Shown here: positions 12,704-25,753 of the stretch, piece after piece
Layout: every line of letters begins with the position of its first letter
How positions within the stretch are numbered: the first letter of the stretch is position 1
Assembly (NCBI GenBank): GCA_012295275.1
Contig: CM022668.1
Coordinates: 7,294,529-7,358,528 of the forward strand
DNA length: 64,000 nt
Direction: 5' to 3'
DNA from: Chrysomallon squamiferum
Lineage: Eukaryota > Mollusca > Gastropoda > Neomphalida > Peltospiridae
The notes under the pieces: generated by a model
Told to the model about the DNA's origin: nothing
Databases searched by the model: none
Seen by the model: only the letters and a program-made list of their open reading frames with translations
Translations under genes and position numbers: made by a program

Positions 12704-15700
12704 ACATTAATATATGTCATATAAATTGTTTTTGAATATAATTAATAAATGGGTTAAAAAAATACTAATTTAAGTATAGGGTCATTCCGTGTCAAATCAT
12801 CCAAAAAAAAAAAAATTTAAACCCGACCCTCTCAGGTTTTAGTTAATCAGATGTTAATGGCTGAAAAGGTGTTATTTTCATGTATGTGCATTTTTTAAGT
12901 CTATATTGTGGCTAAACAAAAAATATTACACCCAGGAAACTTTTATATGTTTTAGTTAACATGTGGGAGATTAAATTTTAATAAAGGTCATCTCAAGATC
13001 ACGTGATCCACACGGTCAATTTCAAGGTCATAGTAAAGGTCAAAAGGTCAAGGTACTCAAAGATTTGGAATCCTTGTCATTTTGCCTTTCTAACAATACC
13101 AATTTTATGAAGATTGGCCCAGTAGTTCCTGAGATATGAGGGTTCTAAGGTTGGTGGTCACACCCATTTTTGCCAAAAATCTCAAAATTCGGTGGGCCGT
13201 ATCTCCCACACCACTGGTCTGATTGGGCTAAAATTTCAGATTTGGTGATGTGGGATCCCAGTCAACAAGTATACCAAGTTTCATAAAAATCTGAGACAGT
13301 CGGGTTTAAACCATTGGGTGATTTGACACGGAATGACCCTATATTTTTCTTTATTTATCTACATTAACCATAATTAACAAATAAAAAGTATAAATCTGAG
13401 TGAACATAATACCCAAAAGATTTCATTTACAAAAAAATTTTAAAAAAATTAAAACAAAAAAAAAATGTGTTAAAGGTATCTATATCTGTATCTATATAAA
13501 GAACAGAAAAACTATAAAAACCTGACAGACGGATTTTTGGATGTCTGGACAAAATGATACAGGGTTGACACTATCTTACTGGCTGCTACTGGACCAGGCA
13601 TGAGATCTGGTCTCTCCAAAAGGGTCACGCAACAGTCAACAAAGGAAGATAACTACAAATAACAAGGGAGATAATAAACATTGAAAGGGAGTTAATTATA
13701 TTCATTTATAATGGACTTTGTAACATTTACAATGGAAGATATTATTGTAAAAAGAAATTTATATATAACAAGTGTAGATTATTGTAAAAAGAAGTTTATA
13801 TAACAAGTATAGATTATTCTAAAAAGAAGTTTGTATTAGAAGTACAGATTGTTGTAAAAAGAAGTTTGTATTAGAAGTACAGATTGTTGTAAAAAGAATT
13901 TTTGTATTAGAAATACAGATTGTCATAAAAAGAAGTTTTTATTAAAAGTATAGATTGTTGTAAAAAGATGTTTGTATTAGAAATATAGATTGTTGTAAAA
14001 AGAAGTTTTTATTTACAGATTGTTGTAAAAAAGTTTTTATTATACAGATTGTTGTAAAAAGATGTTTGTATCAGAAGTATAGATTGTTGTAAAAAGAGGT
14101 TTTTATTAGAAACATAGATTGTTGTAAAAAAGAAGTTTGAATTAAAAGTATAAATTGTTGTAAAAAGATGTTTCTATTATCATATTGTTGTAAAAAGAAG
14201 TTTGAAGCTCCTTTATGATTGTTACAAAAAAGAAGTTTGTAGCAAAGTATAGATTGTTGATTAAAAAGAAGTTTGTATTTGACACAGAACTAAAAGGAAG
14301 TTTGAAAATGTTTTTCTTTTCAGATTGTTTTAAGTTTTTTCATCTTCAGATTGTTGTAAACATTCTGAAATGAAAGAAACTAACTGTCACAATTTCTGAA
14401 GAGGTAAAATAAAAAAATGTAAAATCTGTTAATAAATTATTTATTTTGACACAGAACTCAGGAATCTTAGAAAATGTTTTTTCTTTCAATTTTTAAATTT
14501 TTCATCTTCATTCTCTAGCTAAAAATGTTTGAAAAAATAAATTAGTATCAAGAAACAAAAAAAAAAAAAATTAAAATCTGTTCAGGAATAAAATTTTATT
14601 TTGTTAGTCAAATTTAATTATTATCAGAAACAAAATTTTTAAAATTTTTCATAACAGAAATAAAATGATTATTTTTCAATTCATTTACAGCATTTTAAAA
14701 TTTTTAAAATTTATATTTGTAAATAAAATAAAATCTTTCTTTTTAAATTCATAACATAAATAAAAATTTTAAAAATATAATTTGTAATAGAAAATAAAAT
14801 CTTAAAATTTTAACTTCATAACAGAAACAAAAGTAAAATTTTTAATCAGTAACAAACAAAATGTTTAATTTTCAGTTCAATATACAAATAGAACGTAAAG
14901 ATTTTCAGTTCATAATAGAAATAAAATGTTTAAAATTTAAAATAACAGAATAAAAACCTGTGCAGTTTCTTCAATCAAGCTGAGTAAGAGCGAGGCCTGA
15001 GTCAGATAAAACAAGCTCACTTTTCTTGCTAATTCTGGGTCTGCTAAACTCGCATCCCACATCAAAGTCATCAGCTGGAAGTAGACAGGTAAATATCTGT
15101 TAAACTGTTTACTTAAATCTTTGTTTTAAAACTCATGATGAATCAGAAATAAAATATATCTACTTGTTAAATGGTAAAATTATATATTAAAGCTTTGAAA
15201 TAGTTTATACATCATGACAATGAAAGAAAAGAAATGAATATTTAACTTTCTTACACACTAATATATTAACATTCACTAACACACTAACCACATTCACTAA
15301 CACACTAACCCACAAACATTCCAACACACTGACACAACACACTCAAATCAACATATTAACATTCTTATATATAAACACAGTAACATTATCACACACTAAC
15401 ACTGTAACATTATCACACACTACACAGTAATATGATCACACAGTAACACTATAACTTTATCACACACTAACACTGTAACATTCTCAAACACTAACACATT
15501 AACTCTCACACCAACCCATTAACTCTCACACTAACACATTAACTCTCACACTAACACATTAACTCTCACACATTAGTACTTTCATACACTAACACATTAA
15601 TACTCTCATATACCAACACATTAACTCTCACACTAACACATTAACTCTCACACTAACACATTAATACTCTCATACACTAATTGTGTCTGGTTTTCTGCAC

Positions 15701-17008
15701 TGAATGACCAGGATGTGTATGGTTTGTACAAACAGGGGACACAAGCACACTGCACACTGTGAATATAACTATCTCTTACAAAGTGTTGATTTTTCAGTCC
15801 TTCTTCTTGTGGGGTTCCTTTCGCCGACTGGATTTTTAGTGAAAATTCCCTGAAAAAAAAAATAAAAAATACTAACAAATAATAATAATAATAATAATAA
15901 CAACAACAATAATAATAATAATAATAAAATATATAACAACAACAACAATAACAATAATAACATTAGCATGAAAATCAACAATCACCAATAATGATGATAA
16001 TAATAATAGTAATGAAAATGTATTAAATTTTAAATCCAGTGAAAATTCTTTGTGTATGTGTATTCATACATACACATGGACTCATTGATTCTGTTAAATA
16101 AATCAAGATGTAGTGAGGTAGTGAAGTTTACCGATGCATTCTGTTGTAATGTGCTGTTGCTGGTATGATGCCAATGCTGAGAGCTCGCTGTGTGAGGTGG
16201 AAACACTCGGTGATGAAGCTGTGAACGTTGTGCAAGTTGTCGGGGAGTGGACCCAGTCTCTTTTCTTTCTCACAAACTGAAATGTAAAACTGACAGTTAA
16301 TTTTAAAAACACACAAGTGTTTGTGTGTGTGTGAGTGCGTGTGTGTGCGTGCATGCGTGTATTTGTGTGTGTTTATATGCAATTAAAAGATTTATAAGTA
16401 ATATAAATTATGACTTAATAATATTAACATTAATAACAGGACATAATAATAATAATAAATAATAATATTATTATTAATATGAATATAAATAATAAATACA
16501 GCAATTTGAAATTGAACAAAAAACAAAATATAAAAATAAAATACAAATAATTAATTAAATTAATGACTTGCAGAATTTGGTTTTATAAAAAAAATACATA
16601 GCAAATAAAAATACAAAAGATAATAACAAAATTTTTAAATAAATAAATAGGTAAATAAGTATGTAACTTACTAAATAAGTAAGTAAGTAAGTAAGTAAAT
16701 AAATAATGACATACTAATCTGAGCTCCAGCAAGACAGGTTTCAAAATCAAAATTCAGTCGACATGCTTCTGATGTTGAATAACTCAAGTCTATTTTCTTC
16801 ACCTTTGTCGAGTCAGCAAATATAGGAGTGAAAAAATCCAGCAGAACAGTGCAGAAATTCAACATGTATCCTAGGGAAAACAGTTAAAAAATGTGTTTTT
16901 CTTTATAATGTAATGTTTTGACCACTAGTAATTGTAGAGTAAAAACATTCATACACAACACATTTTGATGTGTATGCATGTATGTGTTTGTACAGGTGAT
17001 TTCATTTT

Positions 17009-17041
<33 letters not shown>

Positions 17042-17140
17042 ATAAGATAGAGATGGTTGTTTTCTCAGCATGTACACAGGCACACACACTATATATATAT
17101 ATATATATTTGAAATAATAATTACCATCTATGTAGTAGTC

Positions 17141-17238
<98 letters not shown>

Positions 17239-20047
17239 GTGTGTTGTGCAGTGTAGGTTGCAGTTGTCTGTGTCTGTATATGTTTATATATCTGTGTTTG
17301 TCATATATAAGTGTAGTGTGTTTGTGTATTCATTTGTATATCCATTAGAGAATGTATGTGTGTGTATATGTATCACATGCATGTATATCACTGTGTATGT
17401 CTCACTGACCCAAGTTAAGAGAATTAATTTAAAATAAGACTCTCACCGTCAGAACAGCAAGCCTGTAGCTGTGTGTCACTTTCTAGAATTCCTGGACTGC
17501 GCAGATCATTGAGACAAATAACAGCAGCAAGCCACGACAACGCTTGTTCCCTCGTTGTCTTTGATGTCATCACTGCCTTCAGTGCGTTGTAAACCACAGC
17601 CTGACATCTGTGTACACCTTCCTGTATAGCTGTCTGAATTTTTAAACATCAATACACTATTTCACTTGAAAATTAATAATAATAATAATAATAATAATGA
17701 TGATGATGATGATGATAATAACAATAGTAACAATAATAATAATAATAATAATAACAATAACAATAGAAATAATAATAATAACAATTATAACAGAAATAAT
17801 AATAATAACAATTATAACAGTGTAATAATAATAGTAGTAGTAGTAGTAGTATTAATAATAATCATAACAACAATATTAACAGTTGTAGTAATGATATAAA
17901 CACAACAACAAAAGTAAATAAATAAATGGAAAGTAGAGAGATTAAAACAGAATTAAAAGTCATCTATAGTTAGAAAACAATTTATCATGCTGGCTTGGAA
18001 CCAGATTTTTCTGGACTGAATATATATTTAAAAGATAAACCAAAATGTAGAACATCAGTTGGTACCATTGTTACTTGTCTGTTACTTGTCTAATAATCTT
18101 CTAGTAATATCTTTCTTGTTTTTATTATTCATTTATAATAATAATGATAATTAATATTAACATACCTCCACAAGTCTGATATCTGTCTCGGTAACCTTTG
18201 GAAACCCTCGCATAGATGTAAAAGGAGTAACAGAATTTCCTGACATAACCATTGTTCGACCTTTCATCAGTTTTGTTGGCACAGTAGAAATTTCCAGAAG
18301 CTGACCAAATATTGAGTTTTTCTCAAAGTAATTACCCTGAAATAAAAATAAATAAATAAATAAAAATATTTTCCCAATTATACTACAGAGCAAAACCTAT
18401 TTCATGGCCATCTGTGTTCGACAGCCACTTTGAGGTTCTGAATGGTAACCACCTTTCTATAGCAACCACTTTTGCAAGGTTTCTTGAAAGGTTGTTATAA
18501 ACAGGTTTGTCTGTACACACAATTAATTATATTATGTATGTATCTGCATTTATATACATACATAAATGATTAAGTCTTTGTTTCAAAACAACTGAATGGT
18601 GCCAGTTCACCCATTCACAATCTGATTCTTGTCATCTTTGTATATGTGACAGACTGATAGCTATGTTTGAATCCAGATTTAATTATCTGTTTTATATTAT
18701 CATAGGTGTATTAATATCCAGTTACTCAGGAGAACAGATCCTGCATCTCCTAGAACAGAAGTTTTCAAACTGTGATAAAGCAAGAGTTATAAAGGTGTGT
18801 GAACAAAATTCAGGAACAGTGGATGCAAAACATAAAAACAGTATTTATACAGATAACCATTGAGAGAAAAAAAATCCTGAAGCTGCACTGCCATGATATG
18901 AGGAAAAGTGGAAGCATTAACAAAATGTTTTCTCCAAGGAGAAGAGTTAGAAAAATGTGTTAAAACATCCACCAAAGAGCACTCTAACAACTGAGACTTA
19001 AAAAAAAATCCTTTATTATATTAGCATAAAAACATTTAAAATATTTACCAAGCCTTCAGCAGCATTTTTCACTTCTCTTTCCAGAGCAAGTGCAATAACA
19101 TGACCAGCACTGGGCTGCAAATAAAAAAACATCATAATAAATTAGTAAGTCTTAAAAAAAATACATAGTTTTCAGTCTACATATGCCTGAAATATGTCTA
19201 TATATGCAAAGAAAAAACAACATAATAAATGAATGTCTTAAAAAAAAAACATAGTTGTCTGTCTACATATGCCTGAAATATGTCTATATATGCAAATAAA
19301 AAAACAACATAATAAATTAGTAAGTCTTGAAAAAACACATAGTTTTCTGTCTATACATGCCTGAAATATGTCTATATATGCAAAGAAAAAACAACATAAT
19401 AAATTAGTAAGTCTTGAAAAAAACACATAGTTTTCTGTCTACATATGTCTGAATAATATATATATATAAATTTTTTTTTTTTGAATTACACTTTCAAGTG
19501 TCATGATCTAGAGTCTAGATTCTAGACTCTTGCTGTACCAATGAAGAAACTTTCTGGTGTTTTATATGTTTCACTTCGTCAAATTCAAAGCCTGATGTCA
19601 TCTACTTCTGTCCTAATTTCTGCTGACACATGGTAATACTCATATCAGAAATGAAGACAATAAACTAATACATTTTCTTTATTTATTATTTTTACAAGTT
19701 TTAATCTTATATTTCATTCATAATCCATTATGCATAAAGATGGAAGACAGTAAACAGATTCCACAGCTATTTAGCAGTAAGTAATTACATATGTGCACCA
19801 TCCCTGAGATTGAAAGGTTTATACTGTGTGTGGTCTTTATTAAATGAGTCATGTTTGGAATAAGAAAAGCAAGGAATAATATAAAGTAACTTACATGTGA
19901 CAGCAGAGTTTCTAAGGCATTTAACGTCCTTCCTTCTCTAAACACTACTTCATCTAATCTGAAAAAATATAAACAAAATTTAACAGTTTTAAATTTAAAT
20001 ATTTTAATTTCTTGTTGTAGTAAATTAATCAGAAAAAAAATAATGAG

Positions 20048-20116
<69 letters not shown>

Positions 20117-22593
20117 AAAAGAACATTAAGCAGTTTATGTAAAAAGGAATTAACTTATAAAATGCACTATATGAATGAATAAACATTAAGTTTACCTTTC
20201 AGATAAAACTGATAAAAAAAAAATAATAATGATTGACCAAACAGTTACCAAAACCTGACAGAAGCACATCTTTACCTAATCCAGACACATTTGGAGAATT
20301 TTATGCATCAGAACAAACAAAATTTCATTCAGTTACATAATTTTATTGATTATATAAAAACTACTTGGTTAAACATTTAAATTTTTGTTTTATTTCCAAG
20401 ATGAAATTAATGTTCATTCAAAAAATGAAATGAATTGAACAATTTTTTAAGTATTTATTGGGCTATACAAAAATAAACCAGTAGCCCATGGTGGTTATTC
20501 AGGTGTGTTGTTTGAATGTTGCTCACATTTGGCTCTTATTCTTATTACTCTCCCATTACCCAGAGATCCAGATACATCTGTATCATGATACAATTAGCTG
20601 TGAGGAATGGTATACTGTTTCAGAACAAGTGTCACAATATTTCAAAACAGAAGACAGAAAAATTAGTTTCCATTATAATCCATAACTGTATTACTGAATA
20701 ACCTCAATAGTTATTGTGAATTTACAATATTTTGTGGATGTGTAGTACCCACATGGCACAGTGAAAACATATATACTCCTAAATGTAACATAAATGTTAA
20801 AAAGTCAAAATGTGAGAAAGAATATAAACAATTTGAAACTCACTTTTTTACACTTGTTATCTGTTTTCCTCCTGCTTTCAGAAGTACAGTGACTAAATCA
20901 ACAGACTCATCACATTCCAACAGCCGCGACAACAGTGATGCAGACACAACAACGCTGTCTTCAGCCCATCCTGTCAGTCTCCATAGAAACACAACACATT
21001 CGTTCTACAAACAGAGTTCTTTTTTAATTTTGTTAAAAATTATTCTGATTTGACATTAGAAGTAATTAACACGTTGAAAATAGAAGATTAAAGTTTGATA
21101 ACTTTGATAATAAATCAAACTCTATAATGGAATTAAAATGATTATATTTTATTTTAATTAATTAAAAAATAATACAAAAATTATTAACTTAACATGCAAA
21201 TTTTAGTAGATCAAAGAAGCACTGAAAAATTCAATGAACAAATTTTAATAATGAAAATAAAAAACAAAGTCAAAAAGATTATTCTAAAATTATTATAAAC
21301 ACACTATCTATATCAAGATGTTCTAATTTAAAAAAATTTTACAAGCATAAAACTAAACATTAAATAACAAAAGAAGTTGTAATTTAAATATTTTAAAAAT
21401 ATACACATTAACTGAAAAAGGATTCGAAACAAAATTTATTAATTTTAATAACTGTTAGACATTTAATTTAGTTTCAAACTTCAAAAATCTTACTTGAGAG
21501 TCTTTTTCAAAATCAGACCACAAGTCATCATCTTCTGATATACTGGCTGATTCTACAAGACAAAATAATATATTTTCATTTGAATTTAGTTTCATAAATT
21601 TCATGAGTCCAAGTTTTAAAGCCTGTGTTGGTTGTAACTGCCACAAAACATGCATTCACAATAATTAAATACCTAACAATTTGCAACTTTTATCCAAAAT
21701 GGTGAAATGATTTTTAGTTTGCACACAAAGCTATATTTAAAATTACAATCAATTGCTCAAATACTCATTGCCATGGAGACCAGATAAAAGTATCAAGTAA
21801 ACCAAACACAGACTCAAATGTTCTGTTATCTGTGTACAACAACAACAACAACAACAACAACAACACAATCATTACAGCATGATTTCTTTTGCCCACTAAT
21901 TTGCAAGTAGGAATATTTTTGCAATTTGCTTCCTTGAATTACCAACAGGCACATGAGCAGTGGAATGTGAAATATCTCTATTCATGGTCACCTCTTTAAA
22001 TTTTTATATTTATTTTAAGATTATAATAACCACACATCAAGATGTTTTACTAAATAAAAATCTAATTGTAAAGATTCTTAACAATAACTACTCTAAAGAG
22101 TTATAACAGTAACTAAATCTAAATATCCTAGTAACAATAGAGCATTATAAAGTGACTATAAATCTATTAGAAACAGTAAATACAGTTAAAATTATAATCT
22201 TACCATTATTAATGTTTTTAAAGATGATTGCAACACAAGCAGTTTTCAACCAATCAGAGGCAGCATCAACAAGGTTGTCATGGTAACTGTTCTCAAACTC
22301 CTCACAACAAGCAAAACAGCGGACTGCGTACTTAGTCTGACTGATCTGGCGGGACACGATTCTTTGTAAGAGTGGATCAAGTTTAGTGGAAATGTCAGTC
22401 ACTGCGTCAGGTAAATCAGCGACATTAATGTCCAGTTTACCTAAAGAGTACCTGGTTTTCACTTCTTCTGCAACATGCTAGAAAAAAATAAAAAATAATA
22501 ACAGTAACAACAATGACAACAACAACAAAAAGCATAATCATAACAATAACAAAAAATATAGAAAAATAACAATAGAAAATAGAAATAAATCAT

Positions 22594-22628
<35 letters not shown>

Positions 22629-25600
22629 AATAAAATTATAATTAAATTAAAATAAATAAATACAATTATAAATAAAATAAACTATATCTCTACATTAATG
22701 TAGAAAAACTAATATTATGTTATTTTACTGTCATGCTTTGTCACAGAACTGATTTATGACGAGTTAAAAATAAAATGATTACATGGAAGTTTCTGAATGT
22801 TTGTTCAAGTCATTTATGATCCATATTATTTTAAATCAAAATCATTATAAATATTTTCAGAAATGAATTCTTAGTTACCACTTGACAGTCCAAAACCTGT
22901 GACAGAAAGGCAATCAATTTATTTGTATCTGTTGTTTTTCCTCTTTCTTCTTCACTGGCAGATACGTTATCTGTCTTTTCTTTGGCTATCCTTTTACTAG
23001 GAGATTTGTCTCGAGCCGTCTGATTGGCTGAAATTGCTCCAACAGTTTCTGTGGGAGAGATTTCACCTTGGCTGTCCAGTTCATACAGTGATGGTGATCC
23101 TTTCTTGAACCCAGACTTATTACGCTTTGGCGAGCCAGGTTTTATTTTCTTAGACTTCACTTCTTGCTCCACTGGAGAACTTTCGTTGCTTGAAACGTGG
23201 TTACTTGTCTCTTCATCTGCATGTCCTCTTTCTTTTCTTCTCACCCCAGGATCCAAAGTCTTCAGGTGTCGGTTTACAGCGAAGTGACTGTGCTTCACCT
23301 GTGTCAGTTTGCTGATCTTCTTCGGAACCTGTTTGGCAATGACATCTTTGACGAAATGTCCTATGTCTTTGTGAGGAAGGCGTGCGTGTTCATCCTCGTT
23401 CGGAGAGGAATCAGAATCATTCAGCTTCTCGTCAACTTCGGGAATTTCGAACGTTGTTTTTCTCTGTTTGCAGGCCGATGGCAAGGACTTCTCGTAGGAA
23501 TTTTCAAACGTAGTCTTGCGCAGTTTTGCGGCTATCAGGGCTGGTTCTTCCATAGTGTCATGGACGATGTGCTTTCTCTGTTTGGCTGTGTTTGTCTGAT
23601 TAGTGTCTGTTAACTGCAACAACCATTCTTCTCGCTTTGATCGTGTTAGTTCTAAATAAGGAAAAAAATAAATTTAAGTACAGCTGTAATAAATCTCTAA
23701 TAGTAAGAATTTGAAAAACAAATAAACATGATATAAAGACATTTAAAAAAAAAATCAATTCTAAATTAGGAAAAAATAAATTTAAGGACAGCAGTAATAT
23801 ATCACTGATTGTAAGTATCTTAAAAAAATAAATATCAATAGTTTTTTTATGAAACAAATAGACATGAAATAATGATATTTAAAATATAAATAAATCACAA
23901 TTCTAAAACAAGAAAAAAGAAATTTATAGACTTATAGTGACTAAGTATTATAAAAACAAAGTAAATAAAATATTTTTAAAAATCCCACAATAAACATGAT
24001 ATAAAGTTATTTAAGAATAAATAAATTATGAAAGAAGCAATTAAATTTTTTTTTTTTAATTTTTACCGGTAGATGTCAAACAGAAAGAAATTTTCTAAAA
24101 AATTTTTTTTTTTTTAAATAAAAAACAAAATATTTTAAATTTAGTTTTGTTGTTTTCAGAAATATGCAAATTAGTGCACACAAATAAAACTAAATTAAGA
24201 TAACTAACAAATCTTAAATAAAATGGATGTTGAAAAGTATGACCACAGCAAAGAAACTGGCTTGTCCTGTATTTGATCCCAGCCATTTTTAAACTGTACT
24301 CTTTATGTCATACTTCATTCTTAATTAAGACTGAATATAATTAAAAAAAAAAAAAAAAAAAAACATTGCTTGGAAATAAACAGAATATATTTAGACTATT
24401 TCTTTACATTACTAACTGTACACTTTAAATATGAACTTAAATTTTTGAGTTTTAATTAGTGTACAGTTCTGACAATAATAGGTTGAGAAAAATCACCATC
24501 TGTGTAAAGATCCTGTTTCTTTTTTGTTTTTGTCCAGGATAAAATGATGACAGCCAGACAGGTAAAAATTGCACCAAACACAGCTGTCAAAATCACAGAA
24601 TTCATGTCATACACACTTTCTTCTGTCTCCTCTGTTACTTCTTCAACTTCCTGAAAAAAAAAAAAATAAATAAAAAAATATATATATATATATAAAGTAT
24701 TTCACTATGCCTCTACATTAACAATTTAATATTTCCACATTAATAATATTGGTAATTCAACATATAAATTAAGATATTTCAACATTCCAAATTTAGATAT
24801 TTAAATATTTAGAATATCAGTAATGCTTTCAAAATAAGTTGAATTCAGACATTTTCACATTTAGATTTTAGATATTTCCACATTAAAAATTTGATAATTC
24901 AACTTTTGGAATATAGATATTGTTAGATTTAGAATTTAGAAATGCAAAAATGTTTGATATGTCTATATTCATGCTAAATTAAAAACCTAAATAGATATAC
25001 ATTTTTTTCTAACACCATGTGCTTTACAAAAATACAGAATTTAGGATAAAAATTATTTCTACCTCATTTTCAATAGTTCCTTCTTGTCTCTGACTGTTTT
25101 TCTCTAAAACATACTGGATGTTTGTGAAACTGAGCTGAATTTCTTCCACACTAAGAATTCCATCCATGTCTACATCATACTCAGACAAAGCGTTGGCCAG
25201 ATTCTGAATTATTTTAACAAAAGCAGCACTAATTAATTAATGAAAATGAATGCACCAATATTCTGATTATCTGGTTTGAAACTACTTTTATTTATTAAGT
25301 TTGAAAATAAAAACAAGCAAATTACCATCTGTTTTTATACATTAAGCTTAAAAAAAAAAGAAGAAAAGGAAAAAATATTTAAATTAAAAAATAATTTAGT
25401 ATCTATCAAGCTTAAAAAAACAAATTAGCCTATTTTCGTGTATTTACTTGAATTTAATTAACTAATACTTTTTTTTTATAGCATTAACAAAAGTGATCAA
25501 GAAATTAAAAATACTGGAAATATTTTAATTTTGAAAATACCTATTTATATTTTAATGTAATGTCAACATCTACAAGAAATTTACAAAAAGCAATAAATAA

Positions 25601-25712
25601 AGAAATAAATAAATAGTGTTTTTTGCTAAAATCTTTAATTAAACAGATTGATATAATGTCTCTTGTTCAGTGACGAACAAGTAGATATATATACATAGTC
25701 TATGATTAAATG

Positions 25713-25753
<41 letters not shown>

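Noticed and set aside
22879-23622. Plus-strand frames at 23024-23613
   Set aside because: They are shadows of exon 4, whose minus-strand frame has correct splice sites.
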